64,000 nucleotides of DNA from Pyrus communis. Its lineage: Eukaryota > Streptophyta > Magnoliopsida > Rosales > Rosaceae. How positions within the stretch are numbered: the first letter of the stretch is position 1; each line of letters opens with the position of its first letter. The stretch covers positions 5,194,001 through 5,258,000 of the forward strand of contig NC_084813.1 in assembly GCF_963583255.1 (NCBI RefSeq), written 5' to 3'. Below are positions 33,606 to 45,858 of this stretch, piece after piece. The notes below the pieces were generated by a model. The model saw nothing but the letters and a program-made list of their open reading frames with translations. It had not been told where the DNA came from and did not search any database. The position numbers and the translations under genes are program-made.

Positions 33606-34814
33606 TGATAACATACTGGTAATGATATATTTACTACAATTTTATATCATATTTTTTTACCATCTTAGATAGCAGATAAGTTGTACATACTACATCATTT
33701 AATTTCAATATTTTTATTAATTAAAACACTTGTATAATCTTACGTGGCAGAAGAAAACATTTCGTATACCACAATCATCATTTAATTAATAATATTTTTA
33801 TTCATTATTGATTAATATTTTGAAATTAAATGTTAATTAATTTAGATGATGTGGCTGTCTACATCATATATCACATAAGATGATATACAATTATAATATA
33901 AAAATATGATAAGAATAACGTTATTAAGATTATGTCTGTGCGGTCTTATTTGAACGTGTTCTCTGGGTCGAGGAGCGTTTGGTTGAGCCCGCGGTAACGC
34001 TTGCGAGAGGGATGACGTGGATGGACAGTACCCAGAACTTGCTCACCACATGCAAGTTGTTAATTTCCGTGACTCGTACTTATTTTACAGGCAGGTCGCG
34101 ATATTAATGATTTCATTTAATTAAATACACATCAATTTGTTGAACATTTATTTTTGTGGGTAGATTTTGGTTTAGTTAAGTGACTACAAAATCGTAGAAA
34201 TTATTTTTTTCGCAAATTTAGTTAAGATGTTAGAGTAATGTTTAAAGGATAATTTTAGAGAGATTAAATTTATAGATAAAATTTGTAAACTCAATGATAT
34301 GTCACCAATATAAATGAATACGTTTGTTAACGCTTAAATAATAATTCAATCATCAACTTCAATGTCATTATTTACAAATTTAATTTTTCTATCATTACTT
34401 ATGTTTAAAAAGCGTACTATCTTTCGGACTCACAACCGACCGACGATTCAAGCTTGTACACGTTACCACAAGAATAGGAAAATGCCGGTGGCTAGAAGCC
34501 TATTTAGAAAGGAAAAAGAATGTTGAATTCAATTCACCATGCTTGAAAGGAAAAAGAGTGGTGGAAAATAATAGTATACTTAAAATGAAAAACATGTTTG
34601 AAATGGAAAACGAGTGGATTTCATTTATTTATTTATTTTTGCTTAGAAGAGGAGTTTTTTTTTTTGTTTTTTGTTTTTTTTTTGGCTAAGCGTCCTCTCT
34701 TTTTATTAATGATAATGTAAGGAGATTAAATTTTTGTACTAAATGTACAAATTCAAATGATATTTCATCGACAAGAAATAAGCACACTAATCAACATGTA
34801 AGTAACAATCTCAT
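33606..34814. other. 5' flank of HCT-3
   Basis: AT-rich except for a GC-richer patch at about 33955-34100 containing GATGACGTGG, a bZIP-type ACGT core. No AC box like that of HCT-1 was seen. No gene. Confidence 0.4.
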
Positions 34815-35028
34815 TTGGATATACTTTTAAAATAACTGAAAATATTTTTGGAAACAATCCTTAGTAAAAATGCTAGTAAACGGTAGAAAAACACTTAAAG
34901 TGTTTCCTAGAAGAAGTACATAACTGGTGCTTCTTGTAAAAAAAAACACTTAAAAGTGATTTTGGATCCAAAATCATTTTCTCTAAAAGCGTTTTCAATT
35001 ATTTTAAAAGCACATCCGAACGAATCAT
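34815..35028 (+). repeat. MITE family B, copy 2
   Basis: Relative of 13145-13376 with AATCCTTAGTAAAAATGC, CCTAGAAGAAG and TTTTAAAAGCACATCC in the same order; the ends are inverted. Confidence 0.65.
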
Positions 35029-35680
35029 TAATTATCAATATCTATATCATTTAGTTTATAAAATTTGATTTATAAATTTGGTCTCGTTAATACTACCCTT
35101 TTATTAAACAAGAATAAAATGTTGTTTAACCACTTAAATTAGTAGGAATTAGTCAATCTAGTCCTTTAAGAGTAAATTTGTACTTCCACCTCTTCATGCA
35201 GGAGGAGCATTGAAGAGAATATGTACTTATTTTTAGAACAAAACGAAACGATAGCGTTTTTATTAAGAATTAATGCAGTATTAAAAATGACATCCCGCAT
35301 AACATGAAGAGTACTTTAACGAAACGTTAAAAGCGACCTCTGCGAATCTTGTTGAATACAGTAAATTGCCAACTATTTTCATTTGGGTTAATGACAGATC
35401 TTTCTATGTATATTTAGAGTTGTCGATTTCTCTGGATGGCGGATCTTTGTTTCTTTTTCAAAGAATCGTGTTCTTTATTTTGAATTGTCAACTAATTACT
35501 AGCCTGGTATTGCATAACGAAATAGTTGATGGTAGAAAACTTGTACACGTATGCTCGAAATGTTTGATCACATAATAGTATTATATTATTATATCTTTTC
35601 TGTGAAAAGCTATTATTATACATGAACAGGCGCAAGTGATGTTGGTCTGTTTTGACATTTGAATAAGGAATCATTTTTGA

Positions 35681-35866
35681 AGTAGGATTTTCTCTCTTAT
35701 ATTTTTTTCCTCTTCTTTCTTTTTCATTTTTATTTGAACGGTTACGGTTAAGTCACATCAATATCTTATATTATTTTTTTTATAAAAAAGAAAGATAAAA
35801 TAGAGAATGTGAACATAAGAAATGAAAAGAGATAAAAAGAGGAAGAGAGAGAATTCTAATCCGACA
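35681..35866. repeat. Palindromic MITE, family A, copy 3
   Basis: Begins GATTTTCTCTC, contains TTTGAACGGTTACGGTTAAG and ends GAGAGAATTCTAATCCG, as in the copies at 2757 and (inverted) 22238. Confidence 0.6.
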
Positions 35867-36758
35867 TTTTTGGACCACTTATTTCAAGAACCAGTTGAAA
35901 AGGATTCCAAGAAATAAGCTGCTGATTGGTAAACTGATTGATATTAGTTTTTTTTCTTCCTTTTTTTGTATGTATAGTGACTTAATTATTCGGTATAAAT
36001 GTGTAATGCAGAAATCAATTTCACCAAATATTCTTTCTTTAAACTACAGGACCAACTTGACACACCTATCTGCCATGAGCCTATGACAGATGGCAAACAT
36101 CAAGCGTATAAGATAGTTCTAGTCTCAACCTTTCGTTTACAAAACAAGAACAAAACTCAAACTATTGCAGAAATTCAAAGGATCCTTCATCAACCTCGGT
36201 TGCAAATTGCAATGCTGACTGGGTGGTTGTAATTGCAAATTGTCGTCGTATAATATAAATTCGATTTGTCCGTATCTATATTACGAAAGTTTCAAAATCA
36301 TAACATACAAGGAACATTGCCAATATTAAGTCCTGTATTAGTAAAGGCTTTGTGCCCTCGAAAGATAATCGCATGACTCTTAAATGACGCTACTCAATGA
36401 AAAATTGAATAAAATTGAGAGTGTTTTTACTTACCACTATAATTATGATGTATCTTCATTCTACAGTTAATCATCTGATACGTGTCATTTCATTTAATTT
36501 TAGTTAACGTTTGCATTAAGTGTTTCTTTTATTTTTTATTTTTTATAATTAAAAAAGAAAAAAATTAACCAAAGTTAAGTAAGATATGATTTGGTGCATG
36601 ATAAACATACACTTTAACTTACGGTTATGAACAAAAATGCTATGTAACAAATGTAAGCCTAAACTTCAAATTGACTATGATTCTTACTAATTCAAGTAAT
36701 AACTAATACAAACTGTTACATTTCGCCTCCGAAAGGGGTCAATTGGAAATGACAGTTC
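35867..36758. other. Intergenic DNA, no gene
   Basis: Two short frames at 35895-36232 look like translated non-coding sequence; no domain is recognised. Confidence 0.35.
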
Positions 36759-36765
36759 AGAAGAT

Positions 36766-36942
36766 GGAGAAATTTTTAGGAGTGCAGGGAACACCATGAC
36801 ATATGGTGTTCCTTCACTCATAAAAATTTGATTTTATTTATTTATTGAAATATAAAATTGAAGGATATCCAAGATGTCAAATTTTTATGAGTGAGGGAAC
36901 ACCATGTGTCATGGTGTTCCCGGCACTCCTAAAAATTTCTCC
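36766..36942. mobile_element. Intact MITE with long inverted repeats and target duplication
   Basis: Ends GGAGAAATTTTTAGGAGTGC and its inverse; about 65 bp of each side pairs with few mismatches, including GGGAACACCATGACA. Flanked by AGAAGAT at 36759-36765 and 36943-36949. A 177-bp non-coding DNA element. Confidence 0.88.
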
Positions 36943-37185
36943 AGAAGATGGTCGTTTAATTAAAAGTTGTCTGTATTGACAGAGATATTTCTTTTTTTTT
37001 CAAGAGTGTGAAACAATGGTGTGGGATGAAGTAGTTAATGGTAGAAAACTTGTCCACGTACGCTTCGAATGTTGACCTATTGTTAGCTTGAACGTGTCCC
37101 TGTTATGATCTTGTAATTAGTCCCTTTGATTAGCTAGTATTTGACTGCCATATAGATTGTAAATTGCGTGTTCATGACGTTTTTT

Positions 37186-37389
37186 TCGAATGAGAGGATC
37201 TCAAATCTTCCAATCACGTATGTTTATTGTACATCATGTTATTAGAAATTATTATAAATTTTTTCATTTAAAATTGAATATAAACAGTACATGATGAAAA
37301 CTAAGTACACGATATACGATGAATGAATATAATTGAAGGATTTCCAAAATCCTTACGAAGAGAATCCGAAGAACATCCTTATTCTTTCT
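37186..37389. repeat. Fold-back MITE family C, copy 1
   Basis: Shares the pattern 'GAGGATC ... GTTTATTGTACATC ... TTTAAAATTGAATA ... GATATACGATGAATG ... ATCCTTACGAAGAGAATCC' with 44262-44487, 46243-46345 and 48893-49020. I recall this family as very common in apple and pear, which supports the host assignment. Confidence 0.6.
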
Positions 37390-38311
37390 TTTCAATGAGA
37401 AGCTCGTGCATATTATGGATGGTTGCATAAGACAATGGTATAAGTCAAGGCTTGTTTAGCAGCCAAAGGTTGCACGCAAGTTGAAGATATTGTGTTTACG
37501 ATAAATACTTGCCGTATGCCTACAGGAAGTGCATTTGTCCTTTAACAGTAATAATTTGTGGTGTAATAATACAACTTCCTGAATATCAATATTATTGAAA
37601 ACAGAAGGCGTAGAGTTTCATGATACATTTGTATATTCAGGAAACGGTCCGCCCCTCTGGTCGGGTCGAAAAACCTGCAACTCTGTGAGGGAGTCTTAGC
37701 TACTGCAACATCTTTTATCCTTAATTTTTCGTTCAACATACTTCAAATACAGTGTGTTATTCTAATTCAATCCCACGAACAGGGGCGAAGCTACATAGGA
37801 GTGTTGGGGGAGGGGGGGGGGGGGGGGCGCCCCTCCGCTTGCCGGAAAACAAAGTCAGGAGTGAGGCTTGAACCCCTCTAGTTCAGCTGGAATTTGGGAA
37901 CCACGGTGGTTCTAAGTGATTTCTGCGCGTAGGGCTTTTTTTTTATTTTAAATTTTTAAAATCTAGGCTGGTAAAAAAAAAAAAAATTTAATTTCGTTTG
38001 GTAAACGGTGTCGTTTTCCATTGATCAAATAAAAAAATAAAAAATTAAAAGAGGGAGGGACCACTGGTCCCCATCCGATCCCCATCCCAATCCCGATCCC
38101 GTCCCGTTTCAATTATTACTCCCCATTCCCAGATTACAAATCTCATCCCCCCACCTTTACCTTTTTTCCAGACTTCAATTTTCAAAATTGTCCCAAATCC
38201 CAGGATTGAACACAAAAAAACACAACAGCCATCCCGTTCTGTAACATATCCCACATCGTCCATGGGAGTGGATCATGTAAGCCTTATATGTATATTCTCA
38301 TCTCTACCTAG

Positions 38312-38431
38312 CACGAGGCCTTTTGGGAGCTCACTGACTTCGGGTTCCGTAGGAACTCCGAAGTTAAGCGAGTTCGCGCGAGAGCAATCCCAGGATGGGT
38401 GACCCACTGGGAAGTTCTCGTGTGAGTTCCC
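38312..38431 (+). promoter_or_regulatory. 5S-rRNA-like domain of Cassandra LTR, left
   Basis: About 120 bases resembling 5S rRNA, with box A AAGTTAAGCG at 38361-38370 and box C AGGATGGGTGACC at 38392-38404, the internal RNA polymerase III promoter. In this family it is thought to drive or model pol III transcription. It is not a 5S gene: the flanks are LTR and no array is present. Confidence 0.8.
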
Positions 38432-38678
38432 AGAAATAAAACCGTGAGGGCATGGTCGGGGCCCAAAGCAGACAATACCGTGCTACGGTGGAGTCAAGCC
38501 CGAGATGTGGTGGGGGCCTGGGCGGGGATGTGACAATTTGGTATCAGAGCCAATCCCTGACCAGAAGTGTGCCGACGAGGACGTCAGGCCCCTAAGGGGT
38601 GTGGATTGTAACATATCTCACATCGCCCAGGGGAGTGGATCCTGTAAGCCTTATATGTATATTCCCATCTCTACCTAG

Positions 38679-38798
38679 CACGAGGCTTTTTGGGAGCTCA
38701 CTGGCTTCGGGTTCCATAGGAACTTCGAAGTTAAGCGAGTTCGCGCGAGAGTAATCCCAGGATGGGTGACCCACTGGGAAGTTTTCATGTGAGTTCCC
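38679..38798 (+). promoter_or_regulatory. 5S-rRNA-like domain of Cassandra LTR, right
   Basis: Second copy of the 5S-like domain, with intact AAGTTAAGCG and AGGATGGGTGACC. Few differences from the left copy indicate a fairly recent insertion. Confidence 0.8.
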
Positions 38799-39294
38799 AG
38801 AAACAAAACGGTGAGAGCGTGGTTGGGGCCCAAAGCGGACAATATCGTGCTACGATGGAGTCAAGCCCGAGATGTGGTGGGGGCTCGAGCCAGGATGTGA
38901 CAATTCCGTTGACCACCAAGCTCCAGACGCCATGCTAGCCGCTTTAATTGAGGTAAATTTTTAATTTTTTTTTAATTTATGGTTATCGGTTATAGATTAT
39001 TCATATAAATACTATGATTATTGATTTTTTTTTTTGAAGTACATAAAAGAGGATTCATACATTATATATATTATGGGAACTTGAATCACATATGGTCTAG
39101 CAATAAAAATTGATTGCAGTAACCACTATAAACCGTAATCAACTTACTCAATTTTCAATTGTTGTTTAAAATAAAAATTGAATTCTTGATTATTCATATG
39201 ATTGTTGGTATTGATTAATTAAATTTGTGGTTTGATTAGATATTACCTATAGTCTGTTCTAGGATTAAGAGTCTAAGATATTTTTTTTCTTTCA

Positions 39295-39600
39295 TTGTAT
39301 AGTTACGTAATGGAACGATACTATAAGAAACAATGCTTAAATTCGTCTCCAAATATTCCGGATAGTCCTTCTCGTCCTTCGAATATTCCAGGTAGTCCTC
39401 CTTCACCTTCAAATATTCTGAGTTGTCCTCCTTTGAGTATTTCGGGTAGTTCACAACAAAGTGAGGTTACTGAGTTGGATGAAATATTAGCTAATCTTCA
39501 TGCAGACCCCGGACAGAGACGTCGAATGCTTGAAAATGAACATTGTCAACCTAACATATCAGTTCGCCCCCCTTCCCGAGAATTCCTAGCTTTGCCACTA
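39295..39600 (+). pseudogene. hAT transposase N-terminal fragment (element 1)
   Basis: The frame starts MYSYVMERYYKKQCLN, then a Pro/Ser-rich stretch with three or four SPxxPSNI units, then LDEILANLHADPGQRRRMLE. 'DPGxRR' after an acidic helix resembles the start of plant TTF-type zinc-finger hAT transposases. Everything after it, including the zinc finger and catalytic RNase-H-like core, is absent because the frame runs into the element's end. Confidence 0.55.
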
Positions 39601-40105
39601 CCCATGAGGCCTCTAGGTAATTGAGCAAAGCTTTTAGACCATCTCCAAAAAAGATGTTAAATCCTAATCGGAATGACATATAATCAAATTTGAAGGTAGG
39701 AGCAAGTTCCAACCAATATCTCAATCCTATGTGGATTGACACATGAGTTTTTACTTTTTCAATTTGACATATAAGAAAAGATGATGTCAAATAATTTTTA
39801 ATTATTGTATGAGAAATTTTATTTGAACTCATATAACCTCTTCCTACACCTAACTTAAACTTTAAATGTGAATTGTCTTTCTTATCATATTGCATAATTA
39901 CCATCAAGTACACAATAAGATCAACATAAAACTAAAATTTATCAATAAACCCACACGCAATAATTAAATCCTAGTTATAATCAATGTTTATCATACGTTC
40001 ATTCTGCCTAAGAGCTTTTATAGAGAAAACAAGCTTTTTTTAATTTATTTTATGTTATCAATGGATGGTGATTTTGAAGTTTTAAGGCCCCAACTAAGGT
40101 GTGTA

Positions 40106-42121
40106 TATATATAGCCAACTGTTTGCTGAGCTCGGCAAGCATGAGCTGGTGTTCGGCATAAGTTACCATAAGGTCATTCGGCCTGTAGTAAATATATATG
40201 CTTACATGAAAAAGTGTTTTGTGTAATGTGTGCTACCATGATTGCTAAGTTGTTGACTTTCATTGATGACAGGCCGAGCTGCCAAGAATGGTTTGTCTCG
40301 GGCCCCAATCTCAATGGAGACACTTGTTTTGGTTTTCACATAATTTCTTCAAGTTTTTGGACTTAAAAAGCATCAAATAAATAAGGATGTTATTCGGTGA
40401 GTTTACCAGAGACTATTTGGTGAAGCTGGAAGTTAGAAAAGAATAAAATGTGATAGAAATATGCATGGTTGACAACATCATTCCAAGTTGGATAGAATAG
40501 GCCAATATGCCAAGATTTGATTTTGTTTTTTATGGCCTTGGTTATATATTTAATAATGCTGAGGAGTGGATGGCTGAATGACAGGCCAAACTTGGTCCAG
40601 CTATCCACATGTGATTGTTTCAGAAAAGTGATTGCAACATTCATGATGGGTGACAGGCCTAGCTACCAAGAATCAGGTTCTTCTCGGCCCCATTTGCAAT
40701 TCGACCGTATGAGTTGGATGGTCGAAGTAATTAGAAGGTTTTTTTGGCAAAGTCGCCGAGCCTTGTATAGAATTGTGGCAGTCGAGGAAGACCACAACGT
40801 TAGCAAAACAGACATGTTATTGCCAAGGAACAAAGTTTTTTTTTTCAGCGATACGACGAGATTTTGTTGGCTACGAACAATTAATTTCCTTAACTATTCG
40901 ACTTACAAGCTGAAAATCAAGGAAACTAGAGGGCAATGCTTGGACCCAAATTTACACCATCGGCCCGTGCAATCAAGGTCGTTGAGTGAGCATAGCTTCC
41001 AACCGTCGAATAGAAAAGTGAAGATAATTTTGTTATTGTTAAAGGATAATATAATGGTTTTTATCATAATAATTATCTTTTAATATGAATTATCTTGGCA
41101 TATTCTTAAACGGGATAGGATGCAGATTATATCCCCAAGCAAGCGTACAGTTCAAATTAATTTGGGATGTCTGGCGTGAGGTGGTGATGACAGATTGACA
41201 AGTAGCCAGAAATGAATTTAAAATGAATTTGAAATTCATTAAATGGGGATCAGGATGCATGGATGGGTGATGGAATTATGATAAGATAAGCAAGCCTAGG
41301 TAGGCTAGGCTTTTAGTCATGATGGTATAAGTCAGGATGGGTTTTTATTATCTTTGAAAAGTCAGTCATCTGAAGATAGGTTATAGCGCCTATGCTGTGG
41401 ATCAGTCATTCTACGAGTTTGAGTTTCAGTCGATTTTTACACCATCAAGCTGTGCCAAGCAAAAAATATGGGAGCTATAAATACAGAGTCGCAGGCAACA
41501 TTTAACCCCTCCAATTCAACACACAAACTGTCATGCGCAAACTCTCGCTCTACGCGAAACCACTAAACAACCTTGAGATTTTTATTTTCTTTTTCCGCCA
41601 GCACATCTTCAGTTTGGATAAACAACACTATGAAGGCAACTGGTGACATCTTTAGTTTAGATAAACAACACTGTTGTTGTAGAATTAGCCGACCGTAGAG
41701 CACCTTCAGTTTGGATAAACAGCACTGCGTTGAGGCTGACTGGTTATCTATCCAAGTCTCGGTCGAGAAGGATTTTCGAATCCTTATTGGCAGAGGTCAT
41801 ATCATTGCTTTCTCGGCGAAGTGATGTGTTACAGGTTACTTCATTCAGCACATTGGAAGCCGAATTTGATATTGAACTTCGCAGAACTAGCAGCTTTGTC
41901 TTCAGGCTCTAGAGACCGAAGGCCGAGATGTGTTTCTTCCCTCAGCCGTAGTCGCAAGATCAAGAAGTCAACAGCGCACTCAACGTAACATCAACATATT
42001 TTACTCCTCGGTCGAGCTCGGCCGATGAGTTGGCATGCCTCGTATCAACCGAAGGACGTAGTTAGCTTATTAATTACTCGGCCTGCGCGCCATATAGGCT
42101 TGGTAGTTTTTAGGGTCAACA
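40106..42121 (+). mobile_element. Possible solo LTR of a gypsy element
   Basis: The right end reads GGGTCAACA and GTGTA flanks both sides (40101-40105 and 42122-42126), but the left end starts TATATATAGCC instead of TG, so the boundary is tentative. Inside are a TATA box (CTATAAATAC, 41475-41484), three copies of a word like TTCAGTTTGGATAAACA near 41610, 41655 and 41707, and a direct repeat of GACAGGCC.AGCT.CCAAGAAT (40269 and 40650). A 188-codon frame at 40517-41083 has no domain. Confidence 0.45.
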
Positions 42122-44240
42122 GTGTAGAAAGTAAATTGGGTGTAGAAAGAGGTTATAAGGGTTCAAATAAAATTTCTCTTATTTTATTATGTTAGTCCCA
42201 TAAATGCACTAATTATATATTTTGAAAATTTATTTTAGTTGATTTATTTTTAAAATGAATTCTACAATATTATTTAGGGAACTTTAACAAAATGCTCCCG
42301 GTACTGTTCACTTTAACGAAAAATCACATTTTTAAACTTAAAAAGTCAATCATGATACTATTTACGTTACTCTTTGTTTTGTCCTTATCGTTAAAACTCA
42401 AAGTTTTCAAATCTTTTTCATTAGTTCTTCTTATTATTTATAATAAAATAACATTCGGTTGAAAAAAAAAAGAAATTTTAACATTTCCACTTTAACTATC
42501 AAAATAACGTTTGACATTTCTATTTTAACATTTTCATTGAAAATACTACTAGTATCAGTCCGTAAAATTTTCTTACTGCATGCTCTTTTTCGTGCTGGTT
42601 GCGTACAATCTAGTCTAAGGCTCGAGACGATAAGGACCATTTCGTAATCTACTGTAAATTGAAGGCAGACCTTATCCTGTCGTGTCCTCTCCAATCAACC
42701 TTCAATTTAGTGCTTCATTACTTTGTGACTGGGTATCTTTCACATACTCTTCCATTACTGGAAATTGTACTTTCTTGGGAAGGAGCCATATTTCATGCAT
42801 GGAAGTGCACAAAGAGACACCAAAATACAAACAAATTAGCTAGCAACCATGTGATGTACGTTGCAGCTCCAGCAATGGGGCACATCATCTTAAGAAATTC
42901 TATTAATTTCTACACAGAATAATGTTGTACTACATCAATTACGATTTAATATTGTATTACACTAACGAAAGCAGGCCATACGACTTTATGCTTATGTTCA
43001 ATTGGAATTTTATTTTCTAAATAGATGTAAAGAAAATTTTACATGTTGAATTGAGTTTGTGATGGTAGATTAGGTGGTAAATTTGGGTTTAATGAGATAT
43101 TAGTATTTTAGTTAAAAATAATATGGGTGTAGAAAGAGGCTATAAGAGTTCGAATAAAATTTCTCTTATTTTATTATGTCAATCCCATTAATGCACTAAT
43201 TATATATTTTGAAAATTTATTTTAATTGATTTCTTTTTATAATGAGTTCTATAATATTATTTAGGGAACTTTCTTTAAAGAAAAACTCTCAGTGCTGTTC
43301 ACTTTAACGAAAAATCACATTTTTAAACTAAAAAAGTCAATCATAATACTATTTACGTTACCCTTTATTTTGTTCTTATCGTTAAAATTCAAAGTTTTCA
43401 AGTTCTTTTCATTAATTTTCCTTATTATTTATAACAAAATAACATTCGGTTGAAAAAAAAAATTTTAACATTTCCACTTCAACTATCAAAATAACGTTTG
43501 ACATTTCTATTTTAACATTTCTATTGAAAATACTCTTAGTATCAGTCCGTAAAATTTTCTTACTGCATGCTCTTTTTCGTGCTGGTTGAGTACAATCTAG
43601 TCTACTGCACGAGATGATAAGGACCATTTCATAATCTACTTTAAATTATTCATATAAATACTATGATTATTGATTATTCATATAAATACTATGAGTTCTA
43701 TAATATTATTTAGGGAACTTTAAAAAAAAACTTCCAGTACTGTTCACTTTAACGAAAAATCATATTTTTACACTAAAAATTCAATCATGATACTATTCAC
43801 TTTACCCTTTATATTGTCCTTATCGTTAAAACTTATAGTTTTTAAGTTATTTTCATTAGTTTTCCTTATTATTTATAACAAAATAACATTCGGTTGAAAA
43901 AAGAAAAATTTTGACATTTCCATTTCAAATATCAAAATAATGTTTGACATTTCTATTTTAACATTTCTATTGAAAATACTCTTAGTATCAGTCCGTAAAA
44001 TTTTCTTACTGCAAGCTCTTTTTCGTGCTGGTTGCGTACAATCTAGTCTACGGCTCGAGACGATAAAGACCATTTCGACTGTAAATTGAAGGCAGACCTT
44101 ATCCTGCCGTGTCCTCTCCAATCAACCTTCAATTTAATGCTTCATTACTTTTTGACTGGGTATCTTCCACAGACTCTTCCAATTACTGGAAATTGTATTT
44201 TCTTGGGAAGAAGCCATATTTCATGCTTGGAAGTGCGGAA
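42122..44240 (+). repeat. Three tandem-like copies of an AT-rich unit
   Basis: Units start near 42122, 43129 and 43689. All share GGGAACTTT, CACTTTAACGAAAAATCA, AACATTCGGTTGAAAA and CAGTCCGTAAAATTTTCTTA; the first and third continue into CTTATCCTG.CGTGTCCTCT and TACTGGAAATTGTA. The GGGAACTTT...CATTAGTTTTCCTT part resembles an abundant Maloideae repeat. Short minus-strand frames recur only because the DNA recurs. Confidence 0.75.
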
Positions 44241-44261
44241 AGAAATGCATATTTTATTAAA

Positions 44262-44487
44262 GGAATGAGGATTCTCTCCTGAGCTATTTTATGGAAATCT
44301 TAGAAATTCTAACATCTTAATTGTTTATCGTATATCGTGCAATCAGTTTTCGTTAAGTACTATTTATGTTTAATTTTAAATAATAAAATTCAAGTAATTT
44401 TTTACTGTACGATGTACAATGAATAACTAAGATGTGATGATTCCTATGATCTTCACAATTTGAATTCGGATGAGATCCATATCCTTA
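44262..44487. repeat. Fold-back MITE family C, copy 2
   Basis: Contains GTTTATCGTATATCGTGC and TGTACGATGTACAATGAATA as inverted halves, as in family C members at 37186 and 48893. Confidence 0.55.
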
Positions 44488-44567
44488 TTAAAGCGGTGTT
44501 TTAATGTAGGTCCAATTTTAAAGGCCTCATATGGATTCGGTCCACTATATACCTTCTTCCTAGTATT

Positions 44568-44737
44568 TGGGGGTGCATTTTTGCTCACCACCTTATTTAT
44601 CACTATTAGATGAGCTTGAATTTTGAGATCTGTGTTTATCTACTATACGAATCTTGAAATTCAAACTAATTTCACAATGATAAATACGGTAGTAAGCATA
44701 CACCACACTAAATAATGGTGAGCAAAAATACTACTAG
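44568..44737. mobile_element. Small MITE with TTTTTGCTCACCA ends
   Basis: Left GGGGGTGCATTTTTGCTCACC is mirrored by GGTGAGCAAAAATACTACTAG at the right. Related partial copies lie at about 32900-33060 and 49550-49670. Confidence 0.55.
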
Positions 44738-45858
44738 GGGTGTATTTACGCAGCCGTAATCGGAATGAAAATAAGGAATCCGATTCTGATTACGGATAAC
44801 TCTTGTGTTTACTACAATTTAGAGGAATCAACAATGTGGGACCCACACGAAAAATGGAATTCAATTCTTGAAATTGGAGGAATTGAACTCCCTCCATGGG
44901 TGAGGTATTTGGATTCTGGGATGGTGAAGGAATCGAGAATGCATTTCTTCTTTCCTATTATGCCCTCTTGTCAAGAGGCTTCGCAGATGCTTCGACAGAC
45001 GCAGCACCGCCGAGTGTTGGAACTGGGAAGATGAATTTGAACTAGCATCCCAAACTTCCCCAGAAAACTTCCATTTTTATTCTAATCGTGACTATGGTCT
45101 TCCACCGAGTGTTGGATCCTTCTACAAGCCCTTAAAGAAATAGCCATTTTAGCCAATTCTAAATTTAATCTCCAATAGATGTATTAATACTTCAAAATAT
45201 TTTTCTGGACATCCACCCTCCCACTATAGCTCCACATCTTACACAACCTAGCAACCCTTACTGGCTCTCTCCCACCCCAACCTCCCATGTTGCAAATTCT
45301 TCCTCTTCGTATTGAATAAAGTCCCAATTCAAAGGAACTACAAAAATATCACTGAACATACAGCAAAAATTAAAGATTCGAATATAAGAAATACAAAATA
45401 AACAAGGAATTTAATTGGGGTGGGCTGAGGTTGAAGAAGATTGAGAAGATGCAGGTGTGGTGGTGGTGGGTGCTTCCAAGTGAGGGAGAAAGAGAAGAGT
45501 TGAGCGGGGAGAGAGAGAGAAAGAGGTGAAAATAATTTGGGTGTTGGATCTGAATCCATTTTAAAGTAACTAATGAAAATGTGATTAAAAATAACTATAG
45601 ATGAAATAAAAATAAAAATAAAATAAAGAACTAAAGGGCATTTTAGTAATTATATTGATTTCTATTCCGATTCAGGTGAATTAGTAAACAACTGATATGA
45701 ATTTCATTTCATTTTTACTCCGATTCCAGAACATTTAAGTAAACAGCTTCAACAAGAATTCAATTCTGACTCCTTATCAATCAAATTCCTCCACAATTCA
45801 ATTCATTCTCAATCCAATTCCTCTATTTTGATTACGATTACATAAACACGCCACTAGT
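44738..45858. mobile_element. Non-autonomous DNA transposon, ~1.1 kb
   Basis: Left end GGGGTGTATTTACGCAGCCG pairs with the inverse of the right end (ACATAAACACGCC), followed inward by GGAATCC/GGATT-rich subterminal repeats. ACT lies next to both ends, a possible 3-bp target duplication. The interior near 45300-45560 looks like the leader and first codons of a plant gene on the minus strand (CT-rich, then an ATG) and may be captured DNA; no protein family is recognised. Confidence 0.5.

Larger units (their letters stand above)
38240..38902 (+). mobile_element. Complete Cassandra TRIM retrotransposon
   Basis: Two 296-bp LTRs (38240-38535 and 38607-38902), TGTAACAT...GATGTGACA, flank a 71-bp interior that consists of a primer-binding site (TGGTATCAGAGCC) and a short tail with AGGGGTGTGGAT before the second LTR. 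It encodes no protein. It is inserted in the hAT element: flanks GTTC (38236-38239) and ATTC (38903-38906) match a 4-bp duplication with one change, and the inverse hAT copy at about 47750 shows the empty site. Confidence 0.93.
37780..39600 (+). mobile_element. Deleted hAT-type DNA transposon 1, carrying a Cassandra element
   Basis: Ends CAGGGGCGAAGCTACAT (left) and, inverted, TAGTGGCAAAGCTAGGAATT (right, terminal G lost). The 8-bp flanks CCCACGAA (37772-37779) and CCCATGAG (39601-39608) fit a hAT target duplication with two changes. Without the Cassandra insertion it matches the element at 47061-48238 in length (about 1.15 versus 1.18 kb) and sequence, in inverse orientation. It encodes only the start of a transposase. 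Confidence 0.82.

Noticed and set aside
33955..34100. Start of another gene upstream of HCT-3
   Set aside because: The GC-richer patch has no open frame of useful length and fits promoter sequence better.
38312..38798. 5S rRNA genes
   Set aside because: The two 5S-like blocks sit at fixed positions in Cassandra LTRs with a primer-binding site between them, not in a 5S gene array.
40517..41083. 188-codon ORF
   Set aside because: No domain, ends in a poly-Ile run from AT-rich DNA, and lies inside a probable LTR with internal direct repeats.
42434..44121. Three similar minus-strand frames that look like a small gene family
   Set aside because: They recur because the underlying AT-rich unit is triplicated; lengths and ends vary with indels, and no known protein is matched.
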